A DNA stretch of 64,000 bases from an uncultured Clostridia bacterium (GCA_946186375.1 CAMHMZ010000003.1:62001-126000), one strand, 5' to 3'. Positions 23,146 to 32,729 are shown, counted from the first letter of the stretch. Notes: generated by a model not told the origin, from the sequence alone. Program-made: numbers and translations.

Positions 23146-25071
23146 GTGACGATTAAAGATATAGCGAAAGCAGCAGGCGTCTCCCCGTCGACAGTCTCTT
23201 TGGTTATTAATCAGAAGGACGCCCGAATCAGTGAAGAAACACGTCAGCGTGTGCTGCAAGTCATAGAGCAAAGCAACTATATTCCGTATGCCGGTGTTCG
23301 CGGTCGGCTGCTCTCTCAAAACAATCAGATCGCTCTTGTTATGCCCTCGTTAAAGGACACCTTTCTTTCTGATTTCGCTGACAGAGTTCAAAACCTTGCG
23401 CGGAGCCAGGGCTTTGCGTTAACGGTACAATCCTCCTCTGGCCGGTCAGAAAACGAAAAGACGATCTTCTCCGAACTGAGCGAGGCGTATATTGCTGGGA
23501 TGCTGGTTTTCCCTTGCGATCCCGAAAGCGTTTCATTTCTGTGCAGCGACGATTGTAATATCGGCAGCGTAGTTCTGCTGGATTCTGCGTATGCCAATCT
23601 TCCTTTTCCGCAGTTAAGCCGTGATTTTGCTGCTGCAGCAGAAGCAGGCACAGCGTATCTATTGAAGAATAATCATCGTAGAATTGCACTTGTTCTTCAA
23701 AGCAGCGCATCCTCTGATATACGAGATAGAGTCATTTCCGGGTATAAAGCTGGCCTCTCTTCTTACAGAGCTCCATTTGACGATCAACTTATAGTCTTGA
23801 CCAGTGATGAATTTGGGTATCAGCTTGGCAGCTTGATCGACGCGGGGATTGATGCTGTTGTATGCCAGGACAGCGCATCGGCGGGTGAAACCTATCGCAT
23901 CCTTTCTCAGAAGCAATATAAGATCCCGGATGATATTTCAGTAATATGCCTGGAAGACAGTCCTTTGATGGAGCAGCTTTCTCCGGCAGTTACCTCTGTG
24001 AAAACCGACGTGAATGAACTGGCTCGGCTTGCCGTCGAAACACTCATCTCTCAGATCAATGGCAACCAGGCTCCTGCGTTTGCTACCAGTCTGCCGGTGC
24101 AGCTGATCCGGCGCGAGAGCGTTAAGCGCCATGCGAAACCGAAGCATAAGATCGTCATTGTGGGCAGTATCAACATGGACGTCACACTGAATGTGACGAG
24201 GCTGCCGCACAGCGGGGAAACCGTCCTTGCTTCCGGGCAAAGTTCATGGCCCGGCGGCAAAGGAGCCAACCAGGCCATCGGTGTCAGCCGCTTTGGAGCG
24301 GATGCATTTATGGTAGGACGTCTCGGCAACGACTTGTATGGGAAGCAGCTTTTCGAGCGTCTGACACGCGAGCAGGTCAATATGCAAGGCGTCAGCTTCT
24401 CGCAGGATCAACTCTCCGGCACGGCCTTCATCAATGTTCAGAGCGACGGTCAAAACACGATCGTTGTCAATCCCGGCGCTAACGCCTCTGTGACGCCTGA
24501 ATATATAGAGAATAATCACTCTATCTTCGCTGAGGCGCAGTATTGCCTAGTACAGATGGAGATCCCGCTCGAGACAGTGAAAGCAATTGTTCGGCTCTGC
24601 AAAGAACTCAAAGTGAAGGTGATCCTAAAGCCCTCTCCCGCACAGGAGCTTTCCGCGGAACTGCTTGACGGTCTGTTCCTGTTGATCCCTAATCAAGAGG
24701 AAGCTGATATTCTTGTTCCGAATCTCGCACCGGTAGAACAGGCTAAGGCTTTCCTCGATCAAGGCGTTGAGAACGTGATTATCACCTTGGCTGATAAAGG
24801 CTGCTTGTTTGCAAGGAAAGATGGAATGGAATCTTATCCTGCTGTGGATTTCCCGTCTGTAGATGCGACAGGCGCAAGCGATATTTTCATCAGCTGCCTT
24901 GCAGCCCAACTCTCCAAGGGGAACGACATGGACACCTCCATTAAGCTTGCCACGATCGCTGCTTCCTACAGTGTGTCCAAGGAGGGCGTGCAGAACGCAA
25001 TTATCAGTCCTGATCTATTGGATGATTTGTTTAGCGGGGATTACTCTCTATCAGCAATAACGAAGGAATAA
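23146..25071 (+). CDS. LacI-family regulator fused to a PfkB sugar kinase
   Basis: 641 aa. Residues 1-50 are a LacI HTH (TIKDIAKAAGVSPSTVSLVIN). Residues 60-332 are a periplasmic-binding-like effector domain (ISVICLEDSPLMEQLSPAVTSVKTDVNELARLAVETL). Residues about 342-630 are a complete ribokinase-like domain (VIVGSINMDVTLNVTRLPHSGET; GGKGANQA at 370-377; DATGASD at 573-579, keeping the catalytic Asp). The junction KRHAKPKHK is continuous in one frame and the second half has no start or ribosome site, so this is a true fusion. GTG start, with AGGGGG upstream. Divergent from the transporter operon it likely represses. Confidence 0.92.
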   Translation: MTIKDIAKAAGVSPSTVSLVINQKDARISEETRQRVLQVIEQSNYIPYAGVRGRLLSQNNQIALVMPSLKDTFLSDFADRVQNLARSQGFALTVQSSSGRSENEKTIFSELSEAYIAGMLVFPCDPESVSFLCSDDCNIGSVVLLDSAYANLPFPQLSRDFAAAAEAGTAYLLKNNHRRIALVLQSSASSDIRDRVISGYKAGLSSYRAPFDDQLIVLTSDEFGYQLGSLIDAGIDAVVCQDSASAGETYRILSQKQYKIPDDISVICLEDSPLMEQLSPAVTSVKTDVNELARLAVETLISQINGNQAPAFATSLPVQLIRRESVKRHAKPKHKIVIVGSINMDVTLNVTRLPHSGETVLASGQSSWPGGKGANQAIGVSRFGADAFMVGRLGNDLYGKQLFERLTREQVNMQGVSFSQDQLSGTAFINVQSDGQNTIVVNPGANASVTPEYIENNHSIFAEAQYCLVQMEIPLETVKAIVRLCKELKVKVILKPSPAQELSAELLDGLFLLIPNQEEADILVPNLAPVEQAKAFLDQGVENVIITLADKGCLFARKDGMESYPAVDFPSVDATGASDIFISCLAAQLSKGNDMDTSIKLATIAASYSVSKEGVQNAIISPDLLDDLFSGDYSLSAITKE

Positions 25072-25085
25072 AGTGTACAAATAGC

Positions 25086-25130
25086 AAGAGCCCGACAAAT
25101 CTCCATCGATTTGTCGGGCTCTTTCTTGTC
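25086..25130 (+). terminator. Terminator after the LacI-PfkB fusion gene
   Basis: 15-bp stem AAGAGCCCGACAAAT (25086-25100) with ATTTGTCGGGCTCTT (25109-25123), followed by a T-rich run. Confidence 0.85.
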
Positions 25131-25186
25131 ACTGGTTATTCACAATAATGATATTTGCATGATTATTTATCTCACCTAAATAGGCT

Positions 25187-25432
25187 TCAATCGTTATGAT
25201 CTAGTCCCGATGCGATTTTCAAATACCCCTCCACATCCCCGCGCAGGACTAGTTCCGCATATTCCAGTGGGGCATTATGGACCAGGTAGTCGAGCGCTGA
25301 ACGCTGGCGGATGGTTTTGGTATACTCGTCCTCAACGGCATCGCAGTCGATGGCCAGCATGGAGCCGTCGGAGTACTTCAGTTCCACGCGGGCCGTGTCG
25401 ATGTTGAACTCACAGCTGATCAAAAACTTCAT
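25187..25432 (-). CDS. DUF6061-like small protein
   Basis: 81 aa: MKFLISCEFNIDTARVELKY... with SMLAIDCDAVEDEY and RSALDYLVHNAPLEYAELVL. The pattern matches the short DUF6061 proteins common in gut Clostridia, often near mobile-element cargo. AAGGAGG lies about 9 nt before the ATG. Function unknown. Confidence 0.75.
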   Translation of the reverse strand: MKFLISCEFNIDTARVELKYSDGSMLAIDCDAVEDEYTKTIRQRSALDYLVHNAPLEYAELVLRGDVEGYLKIASGLDHND

Positions 25433-25507
25433 AACAAATCCTCCTTACCGTCTTGTTTTCTGCTTTCTCGGTTTCCGGCTGGCGGGAGGAAATTGCCCGA
25501 AGATAAA

Positions 25508-25553
25508 GCAAAATCCGAACCCATCTCCAACTTGGAAGATATGGTTCGGATTT
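25508..25553 (-). terminator. Terminator of the tRNA-Met/tRNA-Glu unit
   Basis: AAATCCGAACC (25511-25521) pairs with GGTTCGGATTT (25543-25553), with extra inner pairing; T-rich DNA follows on the minus strand. Confidence 0.75.
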
Positions 25554-25561
25554 GTATGCTT

Positions 25562-25636
25562 TGGTGACCCGTACGGGACTCGAACCCATGTTACCGCCGT
25601 GAAAGGGCGGTGTCTTAACCACTTGACCAACGGGCC
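25562..25636 (-). tRNA. tRNA-Glu (anticodon TTC)
   Basis: 75 nt with encoded CCA. The anticodon stem CCGCC/GGCGG encloses loop CTTTCAC; T-arm GGGTTCGAGTCCC. Second gene of a two-tRNA unit. Confidence 0.95.
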
Positions 25637-25642
25637 AAAAGA

Positions 25643-25666
25643 AGGCGCAGCGCGTGCGCTGCGCCT
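25643..25666. repeat. Hairpin between the two tRNA genes
   Basis: GGCGCAGCGC-GT-GCGCTGCGCC type inverted repeat in the 33-nt spacer. Probably a processing or attenuation structure. Confidence 0.5.
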
Positions 25667-25669
25667 GTT

Positions 25670-25746
25670 TGGTAGCGGCACCTGGATTCGAACCGGGGAC
25701 ACTGCGGGTATGAACCGCATGCTCTAGCCAACTGAGCTATGCCGCC
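25670..25746 (-). tRNA. tRNA-Met (anticodon CAT), elongator type
   Basis: 77 nt with encoded CCA. Anticodon stem TGCGG/CCGCA, loop TTCATAC. A paired first base (G1) and the overall match to elongator tRNA-Met argue against initiator; an Ile2 (lysidine) identity is less likely but not excluded. Confidence 0.9.
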
Positions 25747-25771
25747 ATGTGCTGCCTGAACAGCATAAAGG

Positions 25772-25800
25772 ATTTTATCAGACGAAAGCCCAGTTGTCAA
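25772..25800 (-). promoter_or_regulatory. Sigma-A promoter of the tRNA-Met/Glu unit
   Basis: Minus strand TTGACA (25795-25800), 17-bp spacer, TAAAAT (25772-25777). Confidence 0.75.
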
Positions 25801-25822
25801 CATCTTTTTTCGTGATCTGTGC

Positions 25823-26548
25823 TCAGCCGGGGAGATAAGAGAGCGGATCGGCCGCGACGCCGTCGACCTCGACGGAAAAATGCAGGTGGGTTCCCTGCCC
25901 GATCTCGCACAGCGCGGTGGTCCCCACCGAGCCGAGGATCGACCCGGCCTCCACCCAGTCGCCCACCTTGACGGCGGGCTGCTCGGCCAGATTGGCATAG
26001 ACCGTGCGTGTGCCGTCACCGTGATCCACGGTCAGCACCGTTCCGTAGAGCGCGTCCTCCACGATGCTCTGCACGATGCCCGCGTGCGCGGCATAGACCG
26101 TCTCGCCCAGGGCGGCGGTGATGTCCACGCCCTCATGGGTGCGCCAGTCGCGCATGGTCACGTCGTAGCGGAGCGCCGACACGCTGTGCGCGCGCTCGAC
26201 CGAGCCGCTCACCGGCCAGGTGTATACCTCGCTGACCGCGCCGACAGGCTCGGCCGTCTCGTCCTGGCCCGGAGCCTCGACAAGACCCTCGCTGCTCAGC
26301 TGCGGCGCCTCGGCGGCGATCTCGTCCTCACGCTGCACGTCCGTGCGGCCGGGGATGACGATGGTCTCGACGCGCTGACTGTCCGTCTCTGCGCTGCTCA
26401 TGACAGGCTCCTCTTCCATAGTCCCGTTTCCCGCCGCCATCGTCCAGGCGGACACGCCGATCACCGCGGCGCACAGGAAAAGGACTATGTAGAAGCCCTT
26501 GCCCGTGAAAAATCTCTCCAGCCTTCCGCCGGAGCTGCTGCTGTTCAT
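25823..26548 (-). CDS. spoIIQ: SpoIIQ-like M23 family peptidase
   Basis: 241 aa. Short cytosolic start, one membrane segment (about 19-38), an acidic linker, and an M23 (LytM) domain from about residue 115. SALRYDVTMRDWRTHEGVDI resembles the SpoIIQ block before the first metal ligands (H..D), and THLHFSV supplies the last ones, so the zinc site looks complete, as in clostridial SpoIIQ and unlike Bacillus. SpoIIQ sits in the forespore membrane and binds SpoIIIAH during engulfment. Named by similarity and the sporulation context; a general M23 peptidase remains possible. Confidence 0.78.
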   Translation of the reverse strand: MNSSSSGGRLERFFTGKGFYIVLFLCAAVIGVSAWTMAAGNGTMEEEPVMSSAETDSQRVETIVIPGRTDVQREDEIAAEAPQLSSEGLVEAPGQDETAEPVGAVSEVYTWPVSGSVERAHSVSALRYDVTMRDWRTHEGVDITAALGETVYAAHAGIVQSIVEDALYGTVLTVDHGDGTRTVYANLAEQPAVKVGDWVEAGSILGSVGTTALCEIGQGTHLHFSVEVDGVAADPLSYLPG

Positions 26549-26620
26549 AGAAGTTACCTCCGTTTACATGAATTGCTTGCAAGCCTATTGTTGCCCGTAA
26601 ACGGAAAAACTATACACAAA

Positions 26621-26653
26621 AAGAAAAACCGCCCGCAGGCGGTTTTTCTTTTC
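26621..26653 (-). terminator. Terminator after eno
   Basis: AAGAAAAACCGCC (26621-26633) pairs with GGCGGTTTTTCTT (26638-26650); U-tract on both strands. Confidence 0.85.
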
Positions 26654-26666
26654 TGTTAAGCGTTTC

Positions 26667-27980
<1,314 letters not shown>

Positions 27981-28047
27981 TTATTATTCTTTTGAAATCC
28001 CTGCCCGTACCGCCCGTGCGGACGGGCCGGACAATCTTTGCGGGCAT

Positions 28048-28053
28048 ATTATA
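28048..28053 (-). promoter_or_regulatory. Probable -10 element of the eno promoter
   Basis: Minus strand TATAAT at 28048-28053. The -35 region (TTTCCT at 17-bp spacing) is weak. Leader about 75 nt. Confidence 0.45.
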
Positions 28054-28203
28054 TCCCATTTGTGCGCAAAAGGAAAGAGAAAGTTCCGTTCCTGTGAAAA
28101 ATTTTACACAATTCCCAAAACTCACATGCACCGCCGCGCCGCGGCAGTATTTGGGCAGTGTATTTTGCCTAAAAGGGCGCAAAATAAGGGCGAGGTGATA
28201 AAA

Positions 28204-28377
28204 ATGAGTCCCAAAGAACTGCTTTATGTCGAGGACGCGCTCGGCCACGCCCAGTTTCTGACCATCCAGTGCCGCGAGGCGGCCTCGCGCCTGACCGATC
28301 CCGTGCTGCGCGAGCAGGCGCAGCAGCTGACGAACAGCAACCAGCAGCTGTTCGACCGCTTTTTCGAACTGGTGTAA
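28204..28377 (+). CDS. Small spore coat-associated protein
   Basis: 57 aa: MSPKELLYVEDALGHAQFLTIQCREAA... helical, Gln-rich. Small proteins like this are encoded just before CotF-family coat genes in Clostridia. GAGGTG lies about 6 nt before the ATG at 28204; the same frame is open upstream, but without a ribosome site. The next gene starts 13 nt after the stop. Confidence 0.75.
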   Translation: MSPKELLYVEDALGHAQFLTIQCREAASRLTDPVLREQAQQLTNSNQQLFDRFFELV

Positions 28378-28390
28378 AGGAGGAAAAACC

Positions 28391-28639
28391 GTGAACGACA
28401 AGGAGATCATGGAGAACATCCTGCTGACCACGAAGGGCGCGTGCGACCTGTATCTGCACGGCTCGATCGAGTCGGCCACGCCTCAGGTGCACGAGGCCTT
28501 CCACGCCGCGCTCAACGACGCGCTGTGCATGCAGGAGAACGTGTACAAGCAGATGGAAAGCCGCGGCTGGTACGCCGTGGAGCAGGAGCAGCCCCAGCGC
28601 CTGCAGCAGGTGCGGCAGAAATACGCCGTGCAGGCTTGA
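28391..28639 (+). CDS. CotF-family spore coat protein
   Basis: 82 aa, GTG start with AGGAGG upstream. MNDKEIMENILLTTKGACDLYLHGSIESATPQVHEAFHAALNDALCMQENVYKQMESRGWY matches the Coat_F domain (LL.T.K....LY..A..E...P.vr..F...L.D....q..v...M...GWY). A structural component of the spore coat in related bacteria. Ends at a strong terminator. Confidence 0.92.
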   Translation: MNDKEIMENILLTTKGACDLYLHGSIESATPQVHEAFHAALNDALCMQENVYKQMESRGWYAVEQEQPQRLQQVRQKYAVQA

Positions 28640-28685
28640 CCAGAAAACGCCCTCCGGCCTTGTGGCCGGAGGGTGTTTTCTGGTC
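28638..28685 (+). terminator. Terminator after the coat protein genes
   Basis: Stem of about 22 bp: the left arm starts GACCAGAAAACGCCCTCCGG, loop TTGT; the right arm ends TGTTTTCTGGTC. Confidence 0.85.
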
Positions 28686-28866
28686 AGTTTTCAGTTCTCA
28701 GAAAGAGAAACGGAAGTTTAGCGAGGAGTTTGAAATGATGTCGTAGGGGGCGATGCCCTCATCGCCCCGCCTGTACAGGTCGGATTTGCGGGCCGATCAG
28801 GGGATCGGCCCCTACGACAGCCCTCGTTTCTCTTCATTCCGAACTCCGCATTCCGAATTTGTCTAA
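28683..28866. repeat. Composite intergenic repeat block 2
   Basis: AGTTTTCAGTTCTCAGAAAGAG and GGAAGTTTAGCGAGG (28684-28730), a GTAGGGGGCGATGCCCTCATC palindrome with a mirrored ATCGGCCCCTACGAC end (28742-28818), and CATTCCGAACTCCGCATTCCG (28835-28858). Same modules as blocks 1 and 3. Confidence 0.75.
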
Positions 28867-28870
28867 CGTC

Positions 28871-29518
28871 TCATTTCTCCTTGAGAAGCATTCTCAGCAG
28901 CTCGTCCATGTCCTCGGCGATGGCGGCGGCCCCGGCGCTCTCCAGCTCGCCCTCGGGCGCGTAGCCCCAGCGCACACCGATGCAGGGAATGCCGCAGCGG
29001 CGCGCTCCCTCCACGTCGAAGCGCGTGTCGCCGACGAGGACTGTGTCCTCCGGCCTCGCGCCGCAGTCGGCCATGGCCCAGGTCACGACCTGCCATTTTT
29101 CGTTGTCTATGACCGAGGGATCGCTGCCGCGCACGACGTCGAAGCGCTCCCGCAGCCCGGAGCGGCGCAGCAGCTCCTCGGCCAGAGGCTGCGGCTTCGA
29201 GGTGGCGACGCCGAGAGTCTTGCCCGCCGCGCGAAGCCGGTCGAGCAGCACGTCGATGCCGGGAAAGGGGCGGCTTTCATAGACGCCGATCGGCTCGTAG
29301 CGCTCGCGGAAATCGACGATGGCGCGCGCCGTCTCCTCCTCGCTCAGGCCCGTATAGGCCATGAAGGAATACTGAAGCGGCGGCCCGGCAAAGCGGCGCA
29401 GCGTGTCCATTCCGGCGTCCCTCCCCTGCTTCCGGAGGGCATGGCGCACGCTCTTTGTGATGCCCTCGACCGTGTCGAACACCGTGCCGTCAAAATCAAA
29501 TAAAATCGTCTTTGCCAT
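28871..29518 (-). CDS. HAD-superfamily phosphatase (phosphoglycolate phosphatase-like)
   Basis: 215 aa from MAKTILFDFDGTVFDT, where motif I holds both catalytic Asp. Motif II is GVATSKPQ; motif III/IV is the Lys of NEKWQVV and VLVGDTRFDVEGARRCGIP. A four-helix cap (about 20-80) marks subfamily IA (Gph/PpaX). GAGGAG lies before this ATG; an upstream in-frame ATG lacks one. The substrate cannot be named. Stands alone. Confidence 0.9.
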   Translation of the reverse strand: MAKTILFDFDGTVFDTVEGITKSVRHALRKQGRDAGMDTLRRFAGPPLQYSFMAYTGLSEEETARAIVDFRERYEPIGVYESRPFPGIDVLLDRLRAAGKTLGVATSKPQPLAEELLRRSGLRERFDVVRGSDPSVIDNEKWQVVTWAMADCGARPEDTVLVGDTRFDVEGARRCGIPCIGVRWGYAPEGELESAGAAAIAEDMDELLRMLLKEK

Positions 29519-29630
29519 GCGATCTCCTCTTTTTCTGTCCATACTATCCGTATATCATACCCGGTCGGCTCTTTTCTGTCAATCCGGTGCAAGGGGCATA
29601 GAATGGAGCGATCGGAAAAGAGGTGGGATC

Positions 29631-30668
29631 ATGCCAAAACGATATTTTCTCGGCGCCAACTCCCATAGGGGCTTTTTCTCGCTTTACGGCGGCTTTGCAT
29701 CCGCGCCGGGAGAGTGCCTGCACATCATCAAGGGCGGGCCGGGCACCGGTAAATCCGGCTTTATGCGGCGCATCGCCGAGGCGGCGGAAAAGCGCGGGCT
29801 GGAGACGGAGACCGTCCTCTGCTCGGGAGACCCCGACTCGCTCGACGGGGTCTATATCCCCGCGCTGCGGCAGGGCTGGGCCGACGGCACCGCGCCGCAC
29901 GCGCTCGAGCCCGCCGTCTTCGGCGTGACGGGCGATTATCTCGATCTCGGCCGCTTCTGCCGTCTGCCGCTGAAGGAGGCCGATCAGGCCGAGGCGCTGC
30001 GGCTGAACGCCGAATATAAGGCGCTCTATACGCGCGCCTACGCCGCGCTTGCTGCGGCGGACGCCCTGCGCCGCGCGGCGCTGCCGGAGCTCTGGACCGG
30101 TGAGACGCGCCGCACAGCCGAGACGCGCATCGCCTCTCTCCTGCGGCGCTGCGGCGGCGGAGGCGGCGGGGAAAAGCGCGTCTTTCTCAGCGCGCTCAGC
30201 TGCCAGGGGGAGCTGCGGCTGTCGGAGGAGGCCGCGCGCGGCTGTGAGCGCGTGTACGCCCTCGACGACGGCTTCGGTCTGGCCGCCCCGGCGCTGCGCT
30301 TTGCAGCGGAGGAGGCCCGGCGGCTCGGCGCGGAGCGCGTCCTGTGTCTCTCGCCGCTCGCGCCGGAGGAGCCGGAGGCGCTGCTGCTGCCCGGGGCGGG
30401 TCTCGCGCTGCTGCGGGGCGACTGGGGGCTGGCGCAGGTACGCGGGCTGCATCTCGACGCGCTCCTCTCCCCGGAGACGCGGCGGGCGCTGCGCGGCGAG
30501 GCGCGTGCCGCAGAGCGGCAGGTGCAGCAGGCCAGGGACACGGCGCTCGCCCGGCTGCGCGAGGCCAAGGCCCTGCACGACGAGCTGGAGGCCGTCTACC
30601 GCCCCTATATGGACTTCGACGCTCTCACGGACTTTACTGAGCAGGAGCTTATGCGGATCTTCGGCTGA
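29631..30668 (+). CDS. P-loop ATPase, PRK06851-like
   Basis: 345 aa. MPKRYFLGANSHRGFFSLYGGF precedes a Walker A IIKGGPGTGKSGFMRRIAE (about 33-50). DPDSLDGVYIPAL and TGDYLDLGRF follow, as in the PRK06851 family of uncharacterised Firmicutes ATPases. A second half with VYALDDGFGLAAPAL and a C-terminal helical stretch usually mirrors the first. AGGTGG lies before the ATG. Function unknown; the family is found mainly in spore-formers. Confidence 0.78.
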   Translation: MPKRYFLGANSHRGFFSLYGGFASAPGECLHIIKGGPGTGKSGFMRRIAEAAEKRGLETETVLCSGDPDSLDGVYIPALRQGWADGTAPHALEPAVFGVTGDYLDLGRFCRLPLKEADQAEALRLNAEYKALYTRAYAALAAADALRRAALPELWTGETRRTAETRIASLLRRCGGGGGGEKRVFLSALSCQGELRLSEEAARGCERVYALDDGFGLAAPALRFAAEEARRLGAERVLCLSPLAPEEPEALLLPGAGLALLRGDWGLAQVRGLHLDALLSPETRRALRGEARAAERQVQQARDTALARLREAKALHDELEAVYRPYMDFDALTDFTEQELMRIFG

Positions 30669-30826
30669 TACTAGAACCTCATGAAAACCTTTAATCGCTT
30701 AATGGTTTTCATAGCGCCATAGGGCGCGTAGAGGCTCTGTATGAGACGTGTTTTCAGCGTTTTGCGCTGAAAACGCCGCAGAAACTGCGGCGTTCCTGAT
30801 TAAAGAATTTAATCAGGAAATAGTAT
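30668..30826. repeat. 159-bp hairpin-rich element with ATACTA/TAGTAT ends
   Basis: Starts ATACTA, ends TAGTAT. Between them lie four hairpins in a row: ATGAAAACC..GGTTTTCAT, GCGCCATAGGGCGC, TTTTCAGCG..CGCTGAAAA and TTCCTGATTAAA..TTTAATCAGGAA, with CGCCGCAG..CTGCGGCG inside. Same length and ends as the MITE-like element at 36848, but a different interior. Confidence 0.6.
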
Positions 30827-30829
30827 GAG

Positions 30830-30868
30830 AAAAGCAAGGGCCGGCCCGGTTTTCCTCCGGGCCGGCCT
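30830..30868 (-). terminator. Terminator after the LRR/Ig protein gene
   Basis: GGCCGGCCCGG (30839-30849) with CCGGGCCGGCC (30857-30867); CTTGCTTTTCTC follows on the minus strand. Confidence 0.65.
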
Positions 30869-30967
30869 CAGGTATTCTGTTACTTATTCGACCGTCAGAG
30901 TGGCGGGCGCGCTGAAGGCCGCAGTCTCACCCTTCCAGAGACTCTCACGGCAGGACTGGCTCAGGAT

Positions 30968-32557
30968 CTACGATTCGGTGAGCACGGTCAGCTTTGCGAC
31001 CTTGCTCTCTGTCGTTCCCGCGGCGTTGGAGACGACGCAGCGGAACTGATAGCCGTCATAGCCGGGCTCCGCGGTCAGCGTTAAAGTCCGTCCGGTGGCT
31101 GAGGCGCCCGGCAGGTAAGCGATCGAGTACCAGCGGTCGAGCGCAGCATAACGGTACTCCCACTGATAGCTGAGCGCCCCGCCCGACGCTTTCACGCTGA
31201 GCTTCACGGTGCTGCCGGCCTCTGCGCTCCGGTTCTTGGGCTGGGTCGTGATCGTCGGCTTGACCAGCATCTTCAGCGTGGCCGCTCTGCTGTATACCTT
31301 TCCGCCCTCAGTGCTGACGACGCAGCGGTACTGATAGCCGTTGCGCTTGGCCGTCACGGGTACGGTCAGCTTCTCGCTCTTATAGCCCTCCAGCTTGCTG
31401 CTGCAGTTATGCCATTTGCCGGTCGAGCTTGTGCGGTACTGCCAGCGGTAGCTCATATGGACACCGGCAGCGCGTATGGAGAAAACGGCGTTGCTGCCTT
31501 TTTGAGCCTCCACATCCGCAGGATACCCGGCCTCCAGCTTGGCCGGGGCACCAATGACCAGAAAGAGGGCCGGCGCGGACGCGTTCTGCTCCTTCCCGTC
31601 GGATACCACGCAGCGATAATACGTCCCGTTGCGCTTGGCAGTCGCCTTGACGGAGAGCACCTCCGACTTCGCGCTGGGAAGCGGGGAGTCCTTCCATTGA
31701 CCTTTCGAATCCTGATACTGCCACTGATAGCTGAAGCCATGGCAGGGTGACACCGTTCGGATGTTGCAGGTATTGCCCAGAGAGGTCGCGTACTCATAAC
31801 GCCACAGCTTGATGTACAGCTTCGGCGCGTGGGCCGCCTTCGGCGTCGTGACCGTCGAGGCGTCGCACCAGACGCCGTTAAAGCTGTAATACATCTCGCC
31901 GGTAGCGTAATCCCCGTAGATGACCGTGTCGTCGTCCCGCTTGTAGTTCTCCCACCTATGCTCCAGAATATCGACGAGCTCGGGGCTGTCGCTGACGTCC
32001 AGCTTTTTCAGACTGTTTTTATAGCACTGCAGCGCTTTCAGGGCGCTGCAGCCCTTCAGACTCAGCTTTGTCAGTCTGTTATGGTTGCAGTACAGTGTTT
32101 TCAGCGCGGTGAGACCGGACACGTCCAGCGTCTTCAGCTGATTGTAGTTACATTTGAGATATGTCAGCTTCGTGTTCTTCGACACGTCCAGCGTCTTCAG
32201 CTTGCCATAAGACCAATCGAGCGTTGTCAGCTTGGTGTTCTTCGACAGGTCCAGCTCCGTCAGCGAACTGTTGTTGCTGTGGAGATCCTCCAGTGCGGTG
32301 AAATACTCGATGCCCCGGAGCGATTTGGCCCCGCCTGCGGAGATCGTTTTCACTGCGTCGATCTCTGCTTTGCTGAGCACGCCGTTGTGGTCTTTGTCAA
32401 ATTGCTCTTTGACGTACTCGCGAAATGTTTTGTCCGGGAAGTTTGTCTTGTTGATGGAAACGCTGCCGCTCGCCGCCTGTGCCGGCTCGGCCGGCAGCAG
32501 TGCCAGACAAAGCAGCAGCGCCAGCAGCGCGCAGATCCCTCGTCTCAGGTTCCTCAT
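30968..32557 (-). CDS. Exported leucine-rich repeat protein with three Ig-like domains
   Basis: 529 aa. Signal peptide (1-28, ending AQAA). An EF-hand-like FDKDHNGVLSKAEI follows, then about six LRRs (LTELDLSKNTKLTTLDWSY, LKTLDVSGLTALKTLYCNHN) to residue 200. After a 45-residue linker come three Ig-like domains, each ending YRCVVS or FRCVVS with a conserved YQWQY/YRWQY/YQWEY. No sortase motif or membrane anchor is seen. Likely a secreted or surface-associated binding protein; same build as the protein at 43561. Confidence 0.88.
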   Translation of the reverse strand: MRNLRRGICALLALLLCLALLPAEPAQAASGSVSINKTNFPDKTFREYVKEQFDKDHNGVLSKAEIDAVKTISAGGAKSLRGIEYFTALEDLHSNNSSLTELDLSKNTKLTTLDWSYGKLKTLDVSKNTKLTYLKCNYNQLKTLDVSGLTALKTLYCNHNRLTKLSLKGCSALKALQCYKNSLKKLDVSDSPELVDILEHRWENYKRDDDTVIYGDYATGEMYYSFNGVWCDASTVTTPKAAHAPKLYIKLWRYEYATSLGNTCNIRTVSPCHGFSYQWQYQDSKGQWKDSPLPSAKSEVLSVKATAKRNGTYYRCVVSDGKEQNASAPALFLVIGAPAKLEAGYPADVEAQKGSNAVFSIRAAGVHMSYRWQYRTSSTGKWHNCSSKLEGYKSEKLTVPVTAKRNGYQYRCVVSTEGGKVYSRAATLKMLVKPTITTQPKNRSAEAGSTVKLSVKASGGALSYQWEYRYAALDRWYSIAYLPGASATGRTLTLTAEPGYDGYQFRCVVSNAAGTTESKVAKLTVLTES

Positions 32558-32625
32558 AGGCGCCTCCTCTGTTCTTTGCGTCCCCCGTCACAGGGGGGCG
32601 ATCCTTTTTCCAAAATATCACAAAT

Positions 32626-32654
32626 ATTATATATAGAACGGCGAGCCCCGTCAA
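32626..32654 (-). promoter_or_regulatory. Sigma-A promoter of the LRR/Ig protein
   Basis: Minus strand TTGACG (32649-32654), 17-bp spacer, TATAAT (32626-32631). A CCCCC..GGGGG leader hairpin follows. Confidence 0.75.
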
Positions 32655-32662
32655 GTTCTCCC

Positions 32663-32720
32663 GTTCGAAAAAAGCGCCGGCCCCGTCTCTCCCTCGGGAG
32701 ATGAGGTCGGCGCGTTTTCG
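32663..32720 (-). terminator. Terminator of the zur-znu operon
   Basis: Long stem: minus strand CGCCGACCTCATCTCCC / GGGAGAGACGGGGCCGGCG, then CTTTTTT. Confidence 0.8.
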
Positions 32721-32729
32721 CTTTTTTCT

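Noticed and set aside
25670..25746. tRNA-Ile2 (CAT read as lysidine) or initiator tRNA-Met
   Set aside because: The acceptor starts with a paired G and the body resembles elongator tRNA-Met. Initiator would show an unpaired first base.
30668..30826. Riboswitch or structured leader upstream of a gene
   Set aside because: It lies between two convergent gene ends, so it leads no gene; the hairpin series fits a repeat element better.
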